In this document: in pieces, positions 19,306-28,700 of the stretch
Numbering within the stretch: position 1 is the stretch's first letter
Layout of the letters: the number at the start of each line of letters is the position of its first letter
From: Frigidibacter oleivorans
GTDB taxonomy: Bacteria; Pseudomonadota; Alphaproteobacteria; Rhodobacterales; Rhodobacteraceae
Direction of reading: 5' to 3'
Assembly (NCBI RefSeq): GCF_003993775.1
Contig: NZ_RJRZ01000001.1
Coordinates: forward strand, 372,001-436,000
Length of the DNA stretch: 64,000 bases
Notes under the pieces: generated by a model
Told to the model about the DNA's origin: nothing
What the model saw: only the letters and a program-made list of their open reading frames with translations
The model's database searches: none
Program-made: the position numbers and the translations under genes

Positions 19306-20153
19306 CCCCGCCGATCCTGCGCCGGGTGGCCGATCTGCGCGCCGCGGTCGCGGGCTGGCGGCGGGCGGGCGAGAAGGTCGCACTGGTGCCGACGATGGGC
19401 GCGCTGCATGAAGGGCATCTGAGCCTCGTGCGCCGCGCCCGGGCCGAGGCCGCCCGGGTGGTGGTGTCCGTCTTCGTCAACCCCACCCAGTTCAACAACC
19501 CCGACGATCTGGCGAAATATCCCCGCACGGAAAAGGCCGATGCCGCGCTGCTGGCACCGCTGTCGGTGGATGCCGTCTTCGCGCCGGCGGCGGAGGAGGT
19601 CTATCCGGGCGGCCATGCGACGACGGTGCGGGTGACGGGGGTCAGCGAGCCGCTGGAAGGCGCGCACCGGCCCGGGCATTTCGACGGCGTGGCGACGGTG
19701 GTGACAAAGCTCTTCGGGATGGTGCAGCCGGATGTCGCCTGTTTCGGCGAGAAGGACTGGCAGCAGTTGCAGGTGGTGCGGCGGCTGGTCGCCGATCTCG
19801 ACCTGCCGGTGCGGATCGTCGGCTGCCCCACGGTGCGCGAAACCGACGGTCTGGCGCTGTCGTCGCGCAATGTGCGGCTGTCGGCGGCGGACCGCGCCCG
19901 CGCCGCCGCCCTGCCCCACGCGCTGCGGCAGGCGGCCCTGGACGTCGCCGCCGGGGACGACGCCGCCGCCGCGACCGGCCGGCTGCGGGCGGCGCTGGCC
20001 GCGGCGGGGTTCGACAGCGTCGATTATGCCGAATGCCGGGATGCGGCCACGCTCGGCCCCGCGCGGCCCGGCGATCCGGCACGTCTGCTGGTCGCGGCTT
20101 GGGCGGGGGGCGTGCGCCTGATCGACAACATGGCGGTCCCGCCCGAAGGCTGA
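19302..20153 (+). CDS. panC: Pantothenate synthetase
   Basis: PanC condenses pantoate with beta-alanine using ATP. The 283-residue protein has the nucleotidyl-transferase signature [50 protein letters not shown] and [12 protein letters not shown]. It follows panB with an ATGA overlap. The gene is convergent with the M20 peptidase gene, 4 bp away. Confidence 0.96.
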   Translation: MTPPILRRVADLRAAVAGWRRAGEKVALVPTMGALHEGHLSLVRRARAEAARVVVSVFVNPTQFNNPDDLAKYPRTEKADAALLAPLSVDAVFAPAAEEVYPGGHATTVRVTGVSEPLEGAHRPGHFDGVATVVTKLFGMVQPDVACFGEKDWQQLQVVRRLVADLDLPVRIVGCPTVRETDGLALSSRNVRLSAADRARAAALPHALRQAALDVAAGDDAAAATGRLRAALAAAGFDSVDYAECRDAATLGPARPGDPARLLVAAWAGGVRLIDNMAVPPEG

Positions 20154-20157
20154 GGGC

Positions 20158-21456
20158 TCAGCCGCCGGGCAGCAGATCGTCCAGCACCAGCGCCATCACC
20201 GTGGCGCTGTCGATCATGTCGGCGATGCCGATCCATTCGTCGGGCTGATGGGCAAGGTCCAGCACCCCCGGCCCATAGGCGATGCAGTTCTTCAGCCGCC
20301 CGATGCGGTCGATATGCTTCTGGTCATAGGTGCCGGGCGAAACCACGAACCCCGCCTCGGCCCCCAGCACCCGCGCGACCGCCCGCGCCGTCGCCCGCAC
20401 CACCGGCGCGTCGCGGTCGGTCATCGTCGGCTGCACCTCGAACAGGTCGCGGATTGCATAGTCGAAGCCGGGCCTGCGGGCGCGGACCCGGTCCAGCAGC
20501 GCGCGCATCTCGGCCTTCACCTCCTCCACCGCCTCCTCGATCAGGACGCGGCGGTCGATAACGATCCGGCAGCGGTCGGCGACGCAGGGGGCGGGCAGGC
20601 CGGTATAGCCGGGTTCGGGTTCCGCCTCGCCGCCATGGATCGAGTTGACGTTGAGCGTCGAGGCCCGCGCGCCCTCGGGGATCACCGGCATCGCGGTGCG
20701 CCTGGCGGCGAGCATCGGGTAAAGATGCGTCTCCATCTCCTCCAGCACCGCGCCCATGTGGCGGATGGCGCTGTCGCCGAGGAATGGCATCGAGCCATGG
20801 GCGATGCGGCCCTTCGTCTCGATCTCGGCCCACCAGACGCCGCGATGGCCCAGGCAGATGCGGTCCTTGTGCAGCGGTTCGGGGATGATGACGTGCTGCA
20901 CCCTGTCGGGCGAGAACCGGCCCTGTTCCGCCAGCCAGGCGACGCCGCCGAAGCCGCCCGATTCCTCGTCTGCCGTGGCCGACAGTTCCACCGCCCCGGC
21001 AAAACCCGGGCGCAGCGCCACGAAGGCCTCGGCCGCGATCACCGCCGCGGCGATGCCGCCCTTCATGTCGCAGGCGCCGCGGCCGAAGATGCGGCCGCCG
21101 GGATGATCCATGTCGATCTCGGCCCCGAAGGGATCGCGTGTCCAGCCATGGCCGACCTCGACCACGTCGTGATGGCCGTTGAAATGCACGCAAGGCCCCG
21201 GCCCCGCGCCCTCGATCCGGGCGATCAGGTTCCAGCGGGGATACCGGTCGCTGTCGCCGGGGGCCCCGGTCGCGCGCAACAGCTCGCACCGCCAGCCGCG
21301 CGCCGTCAGCCGCGCCGCCAGCATCTCGCAGATCTCGCGATACATCCGGCCCGGCGGGTTCAGCGTCGGGATGCGGATCAGGTCCTGCGTCAGCGCGACC
21401 AGATCGTCGCCGCGGGACTCGACCTCGGCGCGGAAGGGAAGGGCGGCATCGTCCAT
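20158..21456 (-). CDS. M20-family peptidase (ArgE/DapE-like deacylase)
   Basis: A 432-residue zinc peptidase of the M20 group. Metal-binding segments are HFNGHHDVVEVGHGWTRDP, GRGACDMKGGIAAA and SATADEESGGFGGVAWL. The late segment VSPGTYDQKHIDRIGRLKNC, with its histidine, replaces the more common GxxHxxNE form. Members deacylate acetylornithine, succinyl-diaminopimelate or other amides. The variant C-terminal segment makes the exact substrate uncertain, so no gene symbol is given. Confidence 0.85.
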   Translation of the reverse strand: MDDAALPFRAEVESRGDDLVALTQDLIRIPTLNPPGRMYREICEMLAARLTARGWRCELLRATGAPGDSDRYPRWNLIARIEGAGPGPCVHFNGHHDVVEVGHGWTRDPFGAEIDMDHPGGRIFGRGACDMKGGIAAAVIAAEAFVALRPGFAGAVELSATADEESGGFGGVAWLAEQGRFSPDRVQHVIIPEPLHKDRICLGHRGVWWAEIETKGRIAHGSMPFLGDSAIRHMGAVLEEMETHLYPMLAARRTAMPVIPEGARASTLNVNSIHGGEAEPEPGYTGLPAPCVADRCRIVIDRRVLIEEAVEEVKAEMRALLDRVRARRPGFDYAIRDLFEVQPTMTDRDAPVVRATARAVARVLGAEAGFVVSPGTYDQKHIDRIGRLKNCIAYGPGVLDLAHQPDEWIGIADMIDSATVMALVLDDLLPGG

Positions 21457-21589
21457 GGGCCAAGGCTAGGCCCGCGCCGCGCGTGGCACAATGGCCGTGG
21501 CACAATGCCCCCGCCGCCCGCCCCCGCGGCGATTGCCCGCGCGGGGCCGGGCGGCTAATCCTGAGGCATCCGCTGGCGGAGGGTGCAGG

Positions 21590-21868
21590 ATGCTGGTGCT
21601 GTTCCGAAGTCTGGCCGTGATGGCCGTGGTCCTGACGGTGGTCTACTGGCTGGTCTCGGCCTATGCCCGGTCGCTGCGGCGCGAGCGGCTGGAACGGGAC
21701 TGGGACGAGAATCCGCCCGAGAACGCGACCGGGGCCGACCGCGCCGCCTTCGTCGCGCGGGGGATGGAGGCCTATCGCCACAGCCTGCGGCACCGGCTGA
21801 TCTGGCTGATCTATGTGCTGCCGCTGGTGGCCACGGCGGCGATCGTCTACACCGTGAACGTCCAGTAA
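21590..21868 (+). CDS. Small two-helix membrane protein
   Basis: A 92-residue protein with an N-terminal transmembrane helix (LFRSLAVMAVVLTVVYWLVS) and a C-terminal one (LIWLIYVLPLVATAAIVYTV), separated by a charged loop. No family recognised. GGAGGGTGCAGG precedes ATG 21590. The next gene, DUF1523, follows in 12 bp, so they form a two-gene unit. Confidence 0.75.
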   Translation: MLVLFRSLAVMAVVLTVVYWLVSAYARSLRRERLERDWDENPPENATGADRAAFVARGMEAYRHSLRHRLIWLIYVLPLVATAAIVYTVNVQ

Positions 21869-21880
21869 CCGGGGGATGGC

Positions 21881-22558
21881 ATGCGCTATGTGAAATGGGG
21901 TCTGGCGGCACTGGCGGCGCTGATCGTGGCGCTGTTCCTGCACTATACCCTGCCCCGGCACGACACGGTGCGCATCACCGACACCTACAACCGGCTGACG
22001 ACGCTGGGGTCGAACCGCATCTTCTATGCCTCGGCCGACAGCGGCACGGGTGCCGCGAGCACCGGCACCGGCGGCGAGACGCGGGACATCCTGTTCATCC
22101 AGGCGGTGCGCCCGAACGGCCGCGTCGTGGTCTACCGCAACGAGGATACGGGCTGGGTCTGGCCGCCCTATTTCAAGTATGACAGTTCCAACCTGCAGGC
22201 CGAGGCCGCGAACCTGCGGTCGGATGCGGGAAACCCGCAATGGGCGATCGTCACCCGCTATGGCTGGCGCATTCCGTTCCTGTCGGCCTATCCGAACGCG
22301 GTGGCGATCCGGGCCGTCGATGGCCCGGTGTCGAGCGGCTTTCCGTGGCTGAACACCGTGATCCTGGTCATGCTGGCGCTGCTGGTCCTGGTGGCGCGGC
22401 GGATGTGGCTGCAGTTCCGGGAACGGACGCTGGACCCGATCTTCCGCGGCGCGGGCGACCGCTGGGACCGGGTCGAGGACCGCGCCGATACCGCCCGCCG
22501 CGACGCGCGCACCGGCTGGGGCCGGTTCCGCGCCCGGCTGCGGGGGCTGTTCCGCTAG
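21881..22558 (+). CDS. DUF1523 family protein
   Basis: A 225-residue protein matching the pattern of DUF1523, known mainly in Rhodobacterales. It has an N-terminal helix (YVKWGLAALAALIVALFLHY), then RHDTVRITDTYNRL and ILFIQAVRPNGRVVVYRNED, GWVWPPYFKYDSSNLQAEA and a second helix (FPWLNTVILVMLALLVLVAR) before a basic C-terminus. Probably an inner-membrane protein with a periplasmic middle domain. Function unknown. Confidence 0.85.
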   Translation: MRYVKWGLAALAALIVALFLHYTLPRHDTVRITDTYNRLTTLGSNRIFYASADSGTGAASTGTGGETRDILFIQAVRPNGRVVVYRNEDTGWVWPPYFKYDSSNLQAEAANLRSDAGNPQWAIVTRYGWRIPFLSAYPNAVAIRAVDGPVSSGFPWLNTVILVMLALLVLVARRMWLQFRERTLDPIFRGAGDRWDRVEDRADTARRDARTGWGRFRARLRGLFR

Positions 22559-22562
22559 GCGC

Positions 22563-22964
22563 TCAGGCCGGCCCCGCCACCTCGGGCGCGACGGTCAGGA
22601 TCGCCTGCCGCCCGGCATAGCGCAGGCCGAACCGGGTCAGGGGCGGCGGCACCATCCGTTCCACCACCTCCTGCGTCACGTCGAAGCCCGCCTCGCGCAG
22701 CAGCGCCGCGACCTCGGCGGCGGCGGTCGCGCTGATGTCGCCACCGGCCGCGCCGGGCAGGGGGCCGTCATCCTGCGTCGCCAGTACCCGGATCGTGACG
22801 TGATCCACCCCGTTCAGCCGCGACAGGATGAACCGGGTCGAGGCCGCGTCGAGGAACGCCGGCTGCCTGGACCCGCCGGACCGGGCCTCCGCGCCTTCGG
22901 ACCCGCCTTCGGACCCGTCCGAGGGCGCGGAGGCCCGGTCCGGCTGCCGCATCTTCCACATCAT
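22563..22964 (-). CDS. Hypothetical protein with inverted-repeat-encoded linker
   Basis: A 133-residue reading frame with no recognised family. The C-terminal 90 residues look protein-like (STRFILSRLNGVDHVTIRVL, EVAALLREAGFDVTQEVVER). A Ser/Gly/Glu/Ala linker at about 13-32 is encoded by a large inverted repeat (22876-22943). ATG 22964 follows GGGGGACGG; an alternative ATG at 23033 has no good ribosome site. Convergent with DUF1523, 4 bp apart. The frame may be real only in its C-terminal part. Confidence 0.5.
   Translation of the reverse strand: MMWKMRQPDRASAPSDGSEGGSEGAEARSGGSRQPAFLDAASTRFILSRLNGVDHVTIRVLATQDDGPLPGAAGGDISATAAAEVAALLREAGFDVTQEVVERMVPPPLTRFGLRYAGRQAILTVAPEVAGPA
22876..22943. 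repeat. Large perfect inverted repeat
   Basis: CCGGACCGGGCCTCCGCGCC at 22876-22895 is exactly complementary to 22924-22943. The 28-nt loop holds two copies of TTCGGACCCG. The structure lies inside a hypothetical coding frame on the minus strand and has no T-tract. Confidence 0.85.
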
Positions 22965-23212
22965 CTGCCGTCCCCCAATTCCGCTCGCGCCCCCGCGCGG
23001 CGTCACCCTTCTGCCTAGCAGCCGGGCGCGCATCAGCGAAAGCGGCCTTGGCGGCGCCTTGCGGATTTCCGCGGCCTCGCGGGGCGTGAACGGCGGCTTC
23101 CCGCCTTGCCCCGCCGCCCCCTTGCCGGCCCGGACCGTACGCGCCGCGCCTGCCCGCCCTGCCTTTTGCCCGGAAAGGGTGCTTATATCGCCCCGGCCAA
23201 AGGAGAATTGCC

Positions 23213-23917
23213 ATGACACTCGATGCCCGCGCCGTGCAGGTGCTGGAAACCGTCACCACCGCCACGCTGACCACGATCCTGCTGAAGAAGGGCCTGCGCA
23301 ATGTCTGGATCCGCGGCGCGATGCCGCTGCGGCCCGGGCAGACCCGTGTCGTGGGCCCGGCCTTCACCCTGCGATTCGTCCCGGCGCGCGAGGATCTGGC
23401 GACGCCCGCCAGCTGGGGCAGCCCGATCTCGACCCGCGCCGCGATCGAGGCAATGCCGGAAGGCGCCGTCGCGGTGATCGACGCCATGGGCGTGACCGAT
23501 GCGGGCGTCTTCGGCGACATCCTCTGCGCGCGGATGGCCCGGCGCAACGTCGCGGCGCTGGTCACCGACGGGGTGGTGCGCGATCTGGCGGGGGTGCTGG
23601 GCACCGGCCTGCCGGTCTGGGCCCGGGGCGCGGCGGCACCGCCCTCGGTCGCGGGCCTGACCTTCGTCGGCTGGAACGAGACCATCGGCTGCGGCGGCGT
23701 CTGCATCCAGCCGGGCGAAACCATCGTCGCCGATCAGGACGGCGTCGTGGTGATCCCGGCGGCCCTGCTGGACGAGGTGCTGGCCGAGGCGCCGGAACAG
23801 GAGCGGATGGAGGGCTGGATCGTGGACGAGGTCGGCCGCGGCGCGGTGCTGCCCGGGCTCTATCCGATGAATGCCGAGACTAAGGCGCGCTATGACGCCT
23901 GGCGCAAGGACGCGTGA
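23213..23917 (+). CDS. RraA-like protein / HMG aldolase family
   Basis: A 234-residue member of the RraA/4-hydroxy-4-methyl-2-oxoglutarate aldolase superfamily. Key segments are ATLTTILLKKGLRNVWIRGA, VAVIDAMGVTDAGVFGDILC, and NVAALVTDGVVRDLAGV with the Arg-Asp pair that binds substrate or metal in aldolases. GCGGVCIQPGETIVADQDGV near the end is also typical. Length is longer than E. coli RraA and fits the aldolase or a demethylmenaquinone-methyltransferase-like annotation. AAAGGAG precedes ATG 23213. An aldolase-type enzyme is more likely than an RNase E regulator. Confidence 0.85.
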   Translation: MTLDARAVQVLETVTTATLTTILLKKGLRNVWIRGAMPLRPGQTRVVGPAFTLRFVPAREDLATPASWGSPISTRAAIEAMPEGAVAVIDAMGVTDAGVFGDILCARMARRNVAALVTDGVVRDLAGVLGTGLPVWARGAAAPPSVAGLTFVGWNETIGCGGVCIQPGETIVADQDGVVVIPAALLDEVLAEAPEQERMEGWIVDEVGRGAVLPGLYPMNAETKARYDAWRKDA

Positions 23918-24005
23918 GCCGGGCGGCCCGGCCCGGCATTGCGCCCGGCCGGGGTTCCTCTAGTCTGGCCGCAAGAACGGGCAGACACGAAGGAAGCGCA
24001 CGGGC

Positions 24006-25154
24006 ATGACGGGCAGGATGATCCTCGGCAGGCGACAGTTCGGCTTTGGCATGGGGGCGCTGGCGCTGTCCGCCTGCGCGGGCACGCCGGCCCTGCAAGG
24101 CAGCGGGCCGGCGCCCCTAGCCGATGACCTGCGCCCGGTGCCCGATGCCGGACATGCCGCCTGGGTCGCGGCCTTCCGCGGCCGGGCGCTGGCGGGCGGC
24201 ATCTCTGCCGCGACCTTCGACGCCGCCTTCCGCAACGCGGGCTTCGTGCCCGGCGTCATCACCCGCGACCGCAACCAGCCCGAATCCTCGCGCACGCTGG
24301 AGGACTACCTGTCCATCGCCGTCTCGGACGAACGGGTGGCCAAGGGGCGGGCCGCCTATGCCCGCCAGCGGTCCACACTGGCCGCGATCGAGACGCGCTA
24401 TGGCGTCGATCCGACCATCGTCACCGCGATCTGGGGGCTGGAAAGCTTCTATGGCGAACGGCGGGGCGACGTGCCGGTGGTCTCGGCCACCTCGACACTC
24501 GCCTATGAGGGGCGGCGCGCGGCCTTCTTCGAACAGCAGCTGCTGGCGGCGCTGAAGATCCTGCAGGCGGGCGACGTCGCCCCCGACCGCATGACCGGAA
24601 GCTGGGCGGGCGCGATGGGGCATACCCAGTTCATCCCGACCTCCTACCTCGCCTATGCGGTGGATTTCACCGGCGACGGCCGCCGCGACATCTGGTCGGA
24701 CGATCCCACCGACTCGCTGGCCTCGACGGCGGCCTATCTGTCGCGCTCGGGCTGGCAACGCGGGCTGCGATGGGGCGGCGAGGCCGGGCCCGGCGCGCCC
24801 GCGGGCCGGATCATCCAGCCACAGCCGGGCGGGCCGCAATTCGCCGTCACCGGCAATTTCGACGCGATCAAGCGCTACAACAATTCCGACCTCTACGCGA
24901 TCGGCGTGGGGCATCTGGCCGACCGGATCGGCGGGGCCGGGCCGCTGCGCGGCAGCTTCCCGCCCGATGCCAACGGCATGACCAAAGACGACCGCATCGC
25001 ACTGCAGCGGCGGCTGACGGCGCGCGGCTACGATACCGGCGGCACCGATGGCGTCATCGGCACGAAAAGCCGCGCCGCGATCAGCGCCTATCAGGCCAGC
25101 ATCGGCCAGCCCGCCACCGGGGTGCCGTCGCTGGCGCTGCTCGCCTCGCTGTGA
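24006..25154 (+). CDS. Lytic murein transglycosylase (MltB-type) with PG-binding domain
   Basis: A 382-residue exported enzyme that cleaves the glycan strand of peptidoglycan. The lipoprotein-like signal is FGFGMGALALSACAG. The MltB/SLT_2 domain holds the catalytic glutamate E146 in VTAIWGLESFYGERRGDVPV, then GSWAGAMGHTQFIPTSYL and YNNSDLYAIGVGHLADRI. A peptidoglycan-binding domain ends the protein at about 325-380 (LQRRLTARGYDTGGTDGVIG). The MOSC gene starts within its stop (GTGA overlap). Confidence 0.92.
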   Translation: MTGRMILGRRQFGFGMGALALSACAGTPALQGSGPAPLADDLRPVPDAGHAAWVAAFRGRALAGGISAATFDAAFRNAGFVPGVITRDRNQPESSRTLEDYLSIAVSDERVAKGRAAYARQRSTLAAIETRYGVDPTIVTAIWGLESFYGERRGDVPVVSATSTLAYEGRRAAFFEQQLLAALKILQAGDVAPDRMTGSWAGAMGHTQFIPTSYLAYAVDFTGDGRRDIWSDDPTDSLASTAAYLSRSGWQRGLRWGGEAGPGAPAGRIIQPQPGGPQFAVTGNFDAIKRYNNSDLYAIGVGHLADRIGGAGPLRGSFPPDANGMTKDDRIALQRRLTARGYDTGGTDGVIGTKSRAAISAYQASIGQPATGVPSLALLASL

Positions 25155-25717
25155 CGCCGCCGGTCACCCGCGCCGAACTGGACGCCGCCCTGGCGCAGGT
25201 GCGGGCCGCGCCCAGGGATGACGCGCCGGTGCTGGAACTGACCTTCCGGCCCGGCTATGGCCAGCGGCTGCACCCGCCCCGGCTGTCCCTGACCGCGGCG
25301 CGGGGTGTCCTGCTGGAGGGACAGGCCGAACGCTGGCCCGTGGCGCCCTGGATGCGGCTGGCGGATGGCAGCCCCGATCCCCGCATCCAGGTGTCGATCC
25401 TGCCCCGCCGCGTCATGGACCTCGTCTGGCGGGACCGCGAGGGCACCCCGCATCCCGGCGACACGATCATCGCCGATCTGGACATGTCCGAGGCCAACCT
25501 GCCCGCGGGCAGCCTGCTGTCCGTGGGCTCCGCGACGCTGCGGGTGTCGGATGTGTTCAACGACGCCTGCGTGAAATGGAAGGTCCGCTACGGGGCCGAG
25601 GCGAAGGACTGGATCACCGCCCCGGGCCACCCGCCCCTGCGCCTGCGCGGCATCCTGTGCGAGATCGTGGCGGATGGCGAGGTGGCGGTGGGCGACCCTA
25701 TCCGCAAGGGTCATTAG
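25151..25717 (+). CDS. MOSC domain protein
   Basis: A 188-residue protein with MOSC features: RRVMDLVWRDREGTPHPGDT, GSLLSVGSATLRVSDVFNDAC, CVKWKVRYG and LRLRGILCEIVADGEVAVGD. The cysteine in DACVKW corresponds to the sulfur-carrying cysteine of MOSC proteins, which act on molybdenum-cofactor or sulfur transfer. The GTG start at 25151 overlaps the transglycosylase stop. It is convergent with smc. Confidence 0.8.
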   Translation: MTPPVTRAELDAALAQVRAAPRDDAPVLELTFRPGYGQRLHPPRLSLTAARGVLLEGQAERWPVAPWMRLADGSPDPRIQVSILPRRVMDLVWRDREGTPHPGDTIIADLDMSEANLPAGSLLSVGSATLRVSDVFNDACVKWKVRYGAEAKDWITAPGHPPLRLRGILCEIVADGEVAVGDPIRKGH

Positions 25718-25772
25718 CGCCCGCGATCCGGCCGGCCGATCGGCCGATCCATCCGGGTGCCCCGGGAGGCCC

Positions 25773-28700
25773 TCAGGCCACCAGCGCCTCGGCCCGCTTC
25801 AGGTCGACGCTGACCAGCTGGCTGACGCCCTGTTCCTGCATCGTCACGCCGAACAGCCGGTCCATCCGGCTCATGGTGACGGCATGGTGGGTGATGATCA
25901 GGAAGCGGGTGTCGGTGCGCCGGGTCATCTCGTCCAGCAAATCGCAGAAGCGCGTCACGTTGGCATCGTCGAGCGGTGCGTCGACCTCGTCCAGCACGCA
26001 GATCGGCGCCGGATTCGCCAGGAACACCGCGAAGATCAGCGCCAGCGCCGTCAGCGTCTGTTCGCCCCCGGACAACAGCGACAGGGTGCTGAGTTTCTTG
26101 CCCGGCGGCTGGCACATGATCTCCAGCCCCGCCTCCAGCGGGTCGTCGGATTCGACCAGAACCAGATTGGCCTCGCCGCCGCCGAAGAGATGGGTGAAGA
26201 GCGTGCGGAAACTCTCGTTCACCTGTTCGAAGGCGGTCAGCAGCCGTTCGCGCCCCTCGCGGTTCAGCCCCGAGATACCGGCACGCAGCTTGCGGATCGC
26301 CTCTTCCAGATCGGCCTTTTCCTGCACCAGCGTGTCGTGCTCGGTCTGGACCTCGCGCGCGTCCTCCTCGGCCCGCAGGTTGACCGCGCCCAAGGCCTCG
26401 CGCTGGCGCTTCAGCCGGTTCACCTCGGCCTCCAGCGCCTCGGCATCGGGCATGCGGTCGGGATCGGCGCCGAGGCTTGCCAGCAGTTCCATCGGCAGCA
26501 GGTCCGTCTCGTCGCGGATGCGCTCGGCGGCATAGGCGACGGTCTCGCGCGCGGCATCGGCCCGGGCCTCGGCGCGGGCGCGGCCTTCGCGGGCCTCCGA
26601 TCCGGCGCGTTCGGCCTCGCGTTCCGCCGCGCCGGCCTCGCGCAGGGCCAGTTCCGCCGCGGCCAGCCGTTCGGCGGCGGCGGCACGGCGCGCCTCGGCC
26701 CCGGCGATGGCCGCGCCCAGTTCCTCGCGCTTGGCCGCGATCTCTTCGGGCGCGGCGGCGGCCTCGTGCAGGTCCTCCTCGGTCCCGGCGCGGCGTGCGG
26801 CCAGTTCCGCCGACCGCTTCTCGGCGGTGTCGAGCCGCAGTCGCCAGCCGGAAACTTCCTTGGTGATCTCCTGACGGCGGCGGGTGCGGGCCTCGCCCTC
26901 GCGGCGCAACTCGTCCTGCGCCGCGCGGCGGGCCATCATCATCATCCGCGCCGCCTCGACCGTCTGGCGGACCTCCTCGACGCCCGCCCGCGCGGTGTCG
27001 AGATCGGGCAGATCCGCCGCCGCGGCCTCGGCATCCTCCAGCCGGATCTGCGCCTCTTCGGCATCCTCGGCATGGCGGGCGCTGGCGAGCCGGGCGCTTT
27101 CCAGCCGCCCCGCCGCGATCGACCGTTCCGCCTCGGCCCGGCTCGAGGCGCGGCTCGCATCCGCCATGCGCCGGTCGGCCTCGCGCCGGGCGTCGCGGGC
27201 GGCCTGATCGGCGCGCGTGGCCTCGGCCAGCATGGCCGTCAGCCGCTCATGCGCCAGCCGCGCGCCCTCGGCCCGCGCCGCGGCATCCTCCAGATCGCGC
27301 TTCAGCTCCACCAGCCGGTTCAGCTGCCGCAGGCGCAGCGCGGCGGCCGAGGGCGCATCCTCGGCCCCGGCGCGGAACCCGTCCCACCGCCACAGATCGC
27401 CCTCGGGGCTGACCAGACGCTGCCCAGGCTGCAGCGCCGCCTGCAGCGCCGCGCCCTGCCCCCGCTCTACCAGACCGATCTGCCCCAGCCGGCGCGCCAG
27501 CGCCCCGGGCGCCGTCACCCGCGCGGCCAGGGGCGCGGCCCCGCCGGGCAGCGCGGGCGCGGAGTCGTAGGGCGGCAGCGCCACCCAGCCCGAGGCCGCA
27601 TCCGCATCGGCCAGGGGCGCGCGCAGGTCATCCGCCAGCGCCGCACCGAGCGCCGCCTCATAGCCCGGTTCCACCGTCAGCCGGTCCAGCATCTGGGTGC
27701 CGGCGCTCGATTCCCGCTCGACCAGCCGCGCCAGTGCCTGCACCTCGGCCCGCAGCGCGCTGGCCTCGCCCTCGGCCCCCGACCGGGCCGCCCGCGCCGC
27801 GGCCTCGCGCGCCTGCACCTCGGCCCGGGCGGATTCGGCCTCTTGCAGCGCGGCCTCGCTGTCCTCGGCGGCGATGGAAGCCTCGGCCATCTGCTCTTCG
27901 GCCCCGGCATGCGCCTCGGCGGCGCGGGCCAGCGCGGCAGCGGCCTCGGTCTCGGCCCGGCGGGCGGTCTCGGCCGCGGCCTGCGCCTTGGCGAGCCCGC
28001 CGCGCGCATCCGCCGCCACCCGCTGCACCGACTGGTGCCGCGCGGCCAGACGGGCGACATCCTCGGTCAGCTGCGACAGCGCCGCCTCGCGGTCGGCCAG
28101 GATGCCTGCCGCCTCTTTCGCGGCCTCCGTCGCCTCGGCCAGCCGGTCCTCGTGCCCCTCCGCCGCCTTCAGGATCTGCGCCTGTTCCCAGTCCAGCCGC
28201 TGGATCGTCTCGACCGCGTCGCGGTTCAGGCCGGCCTCGCGCTCGCGGTCGCGGTCGATCTGCGCCAGACGGGCGGTCAGCGTCTCGATCCGTTCGCGGG
28301 CGCGGTCGGCCTCGGCGCCGAGCGCATCGCGGCTGACCACCAGCCGCTGCAGGATCGCGCCGGCGACCGCCTCTTCCTCGCGCAGGGGGGGAAGGCGATC
28401 CTCGGCCTCGGCCCGGGCCTTCGCCGCGGCCCGCGCCCCCTGTTCGGCCAGGGCCGCCGCGCGCAGCCGCTGCGCCAGATCGGCCTCGGCCGCGGTGCGG
28501 GCCTGATCCGCCTCGCGCCAGCGGCGATACAGCAGCGTGCCCTCGGCCCGGCGCAGATCCTCGCCGATCTCGCGATAGCGCGCCGCCTGCCGGGCCTGCC
28601 GCGCCAGCGTCGCCAGCTGCCCGGCCAGCTGTTCCACCACGTCATCGACCCGCAGCAGGTTCTGCTCGGCCGCCGACAGCCGCAGTTCCGCCTCGTGCCG

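Noticed and set aside
22876-22943. Rho-independent terminator at the large inverted repeat
   Set aside because: No T-tract on either strand, and the structure is inside a plausible reading frame.
25734-25745. GGCCGATCGGCC palindrome between the MOSC gene and smc as an operator
   Set aside because: It lies between convergent gene ends where no promoter is expected, and short GC palindromes are frequent here.
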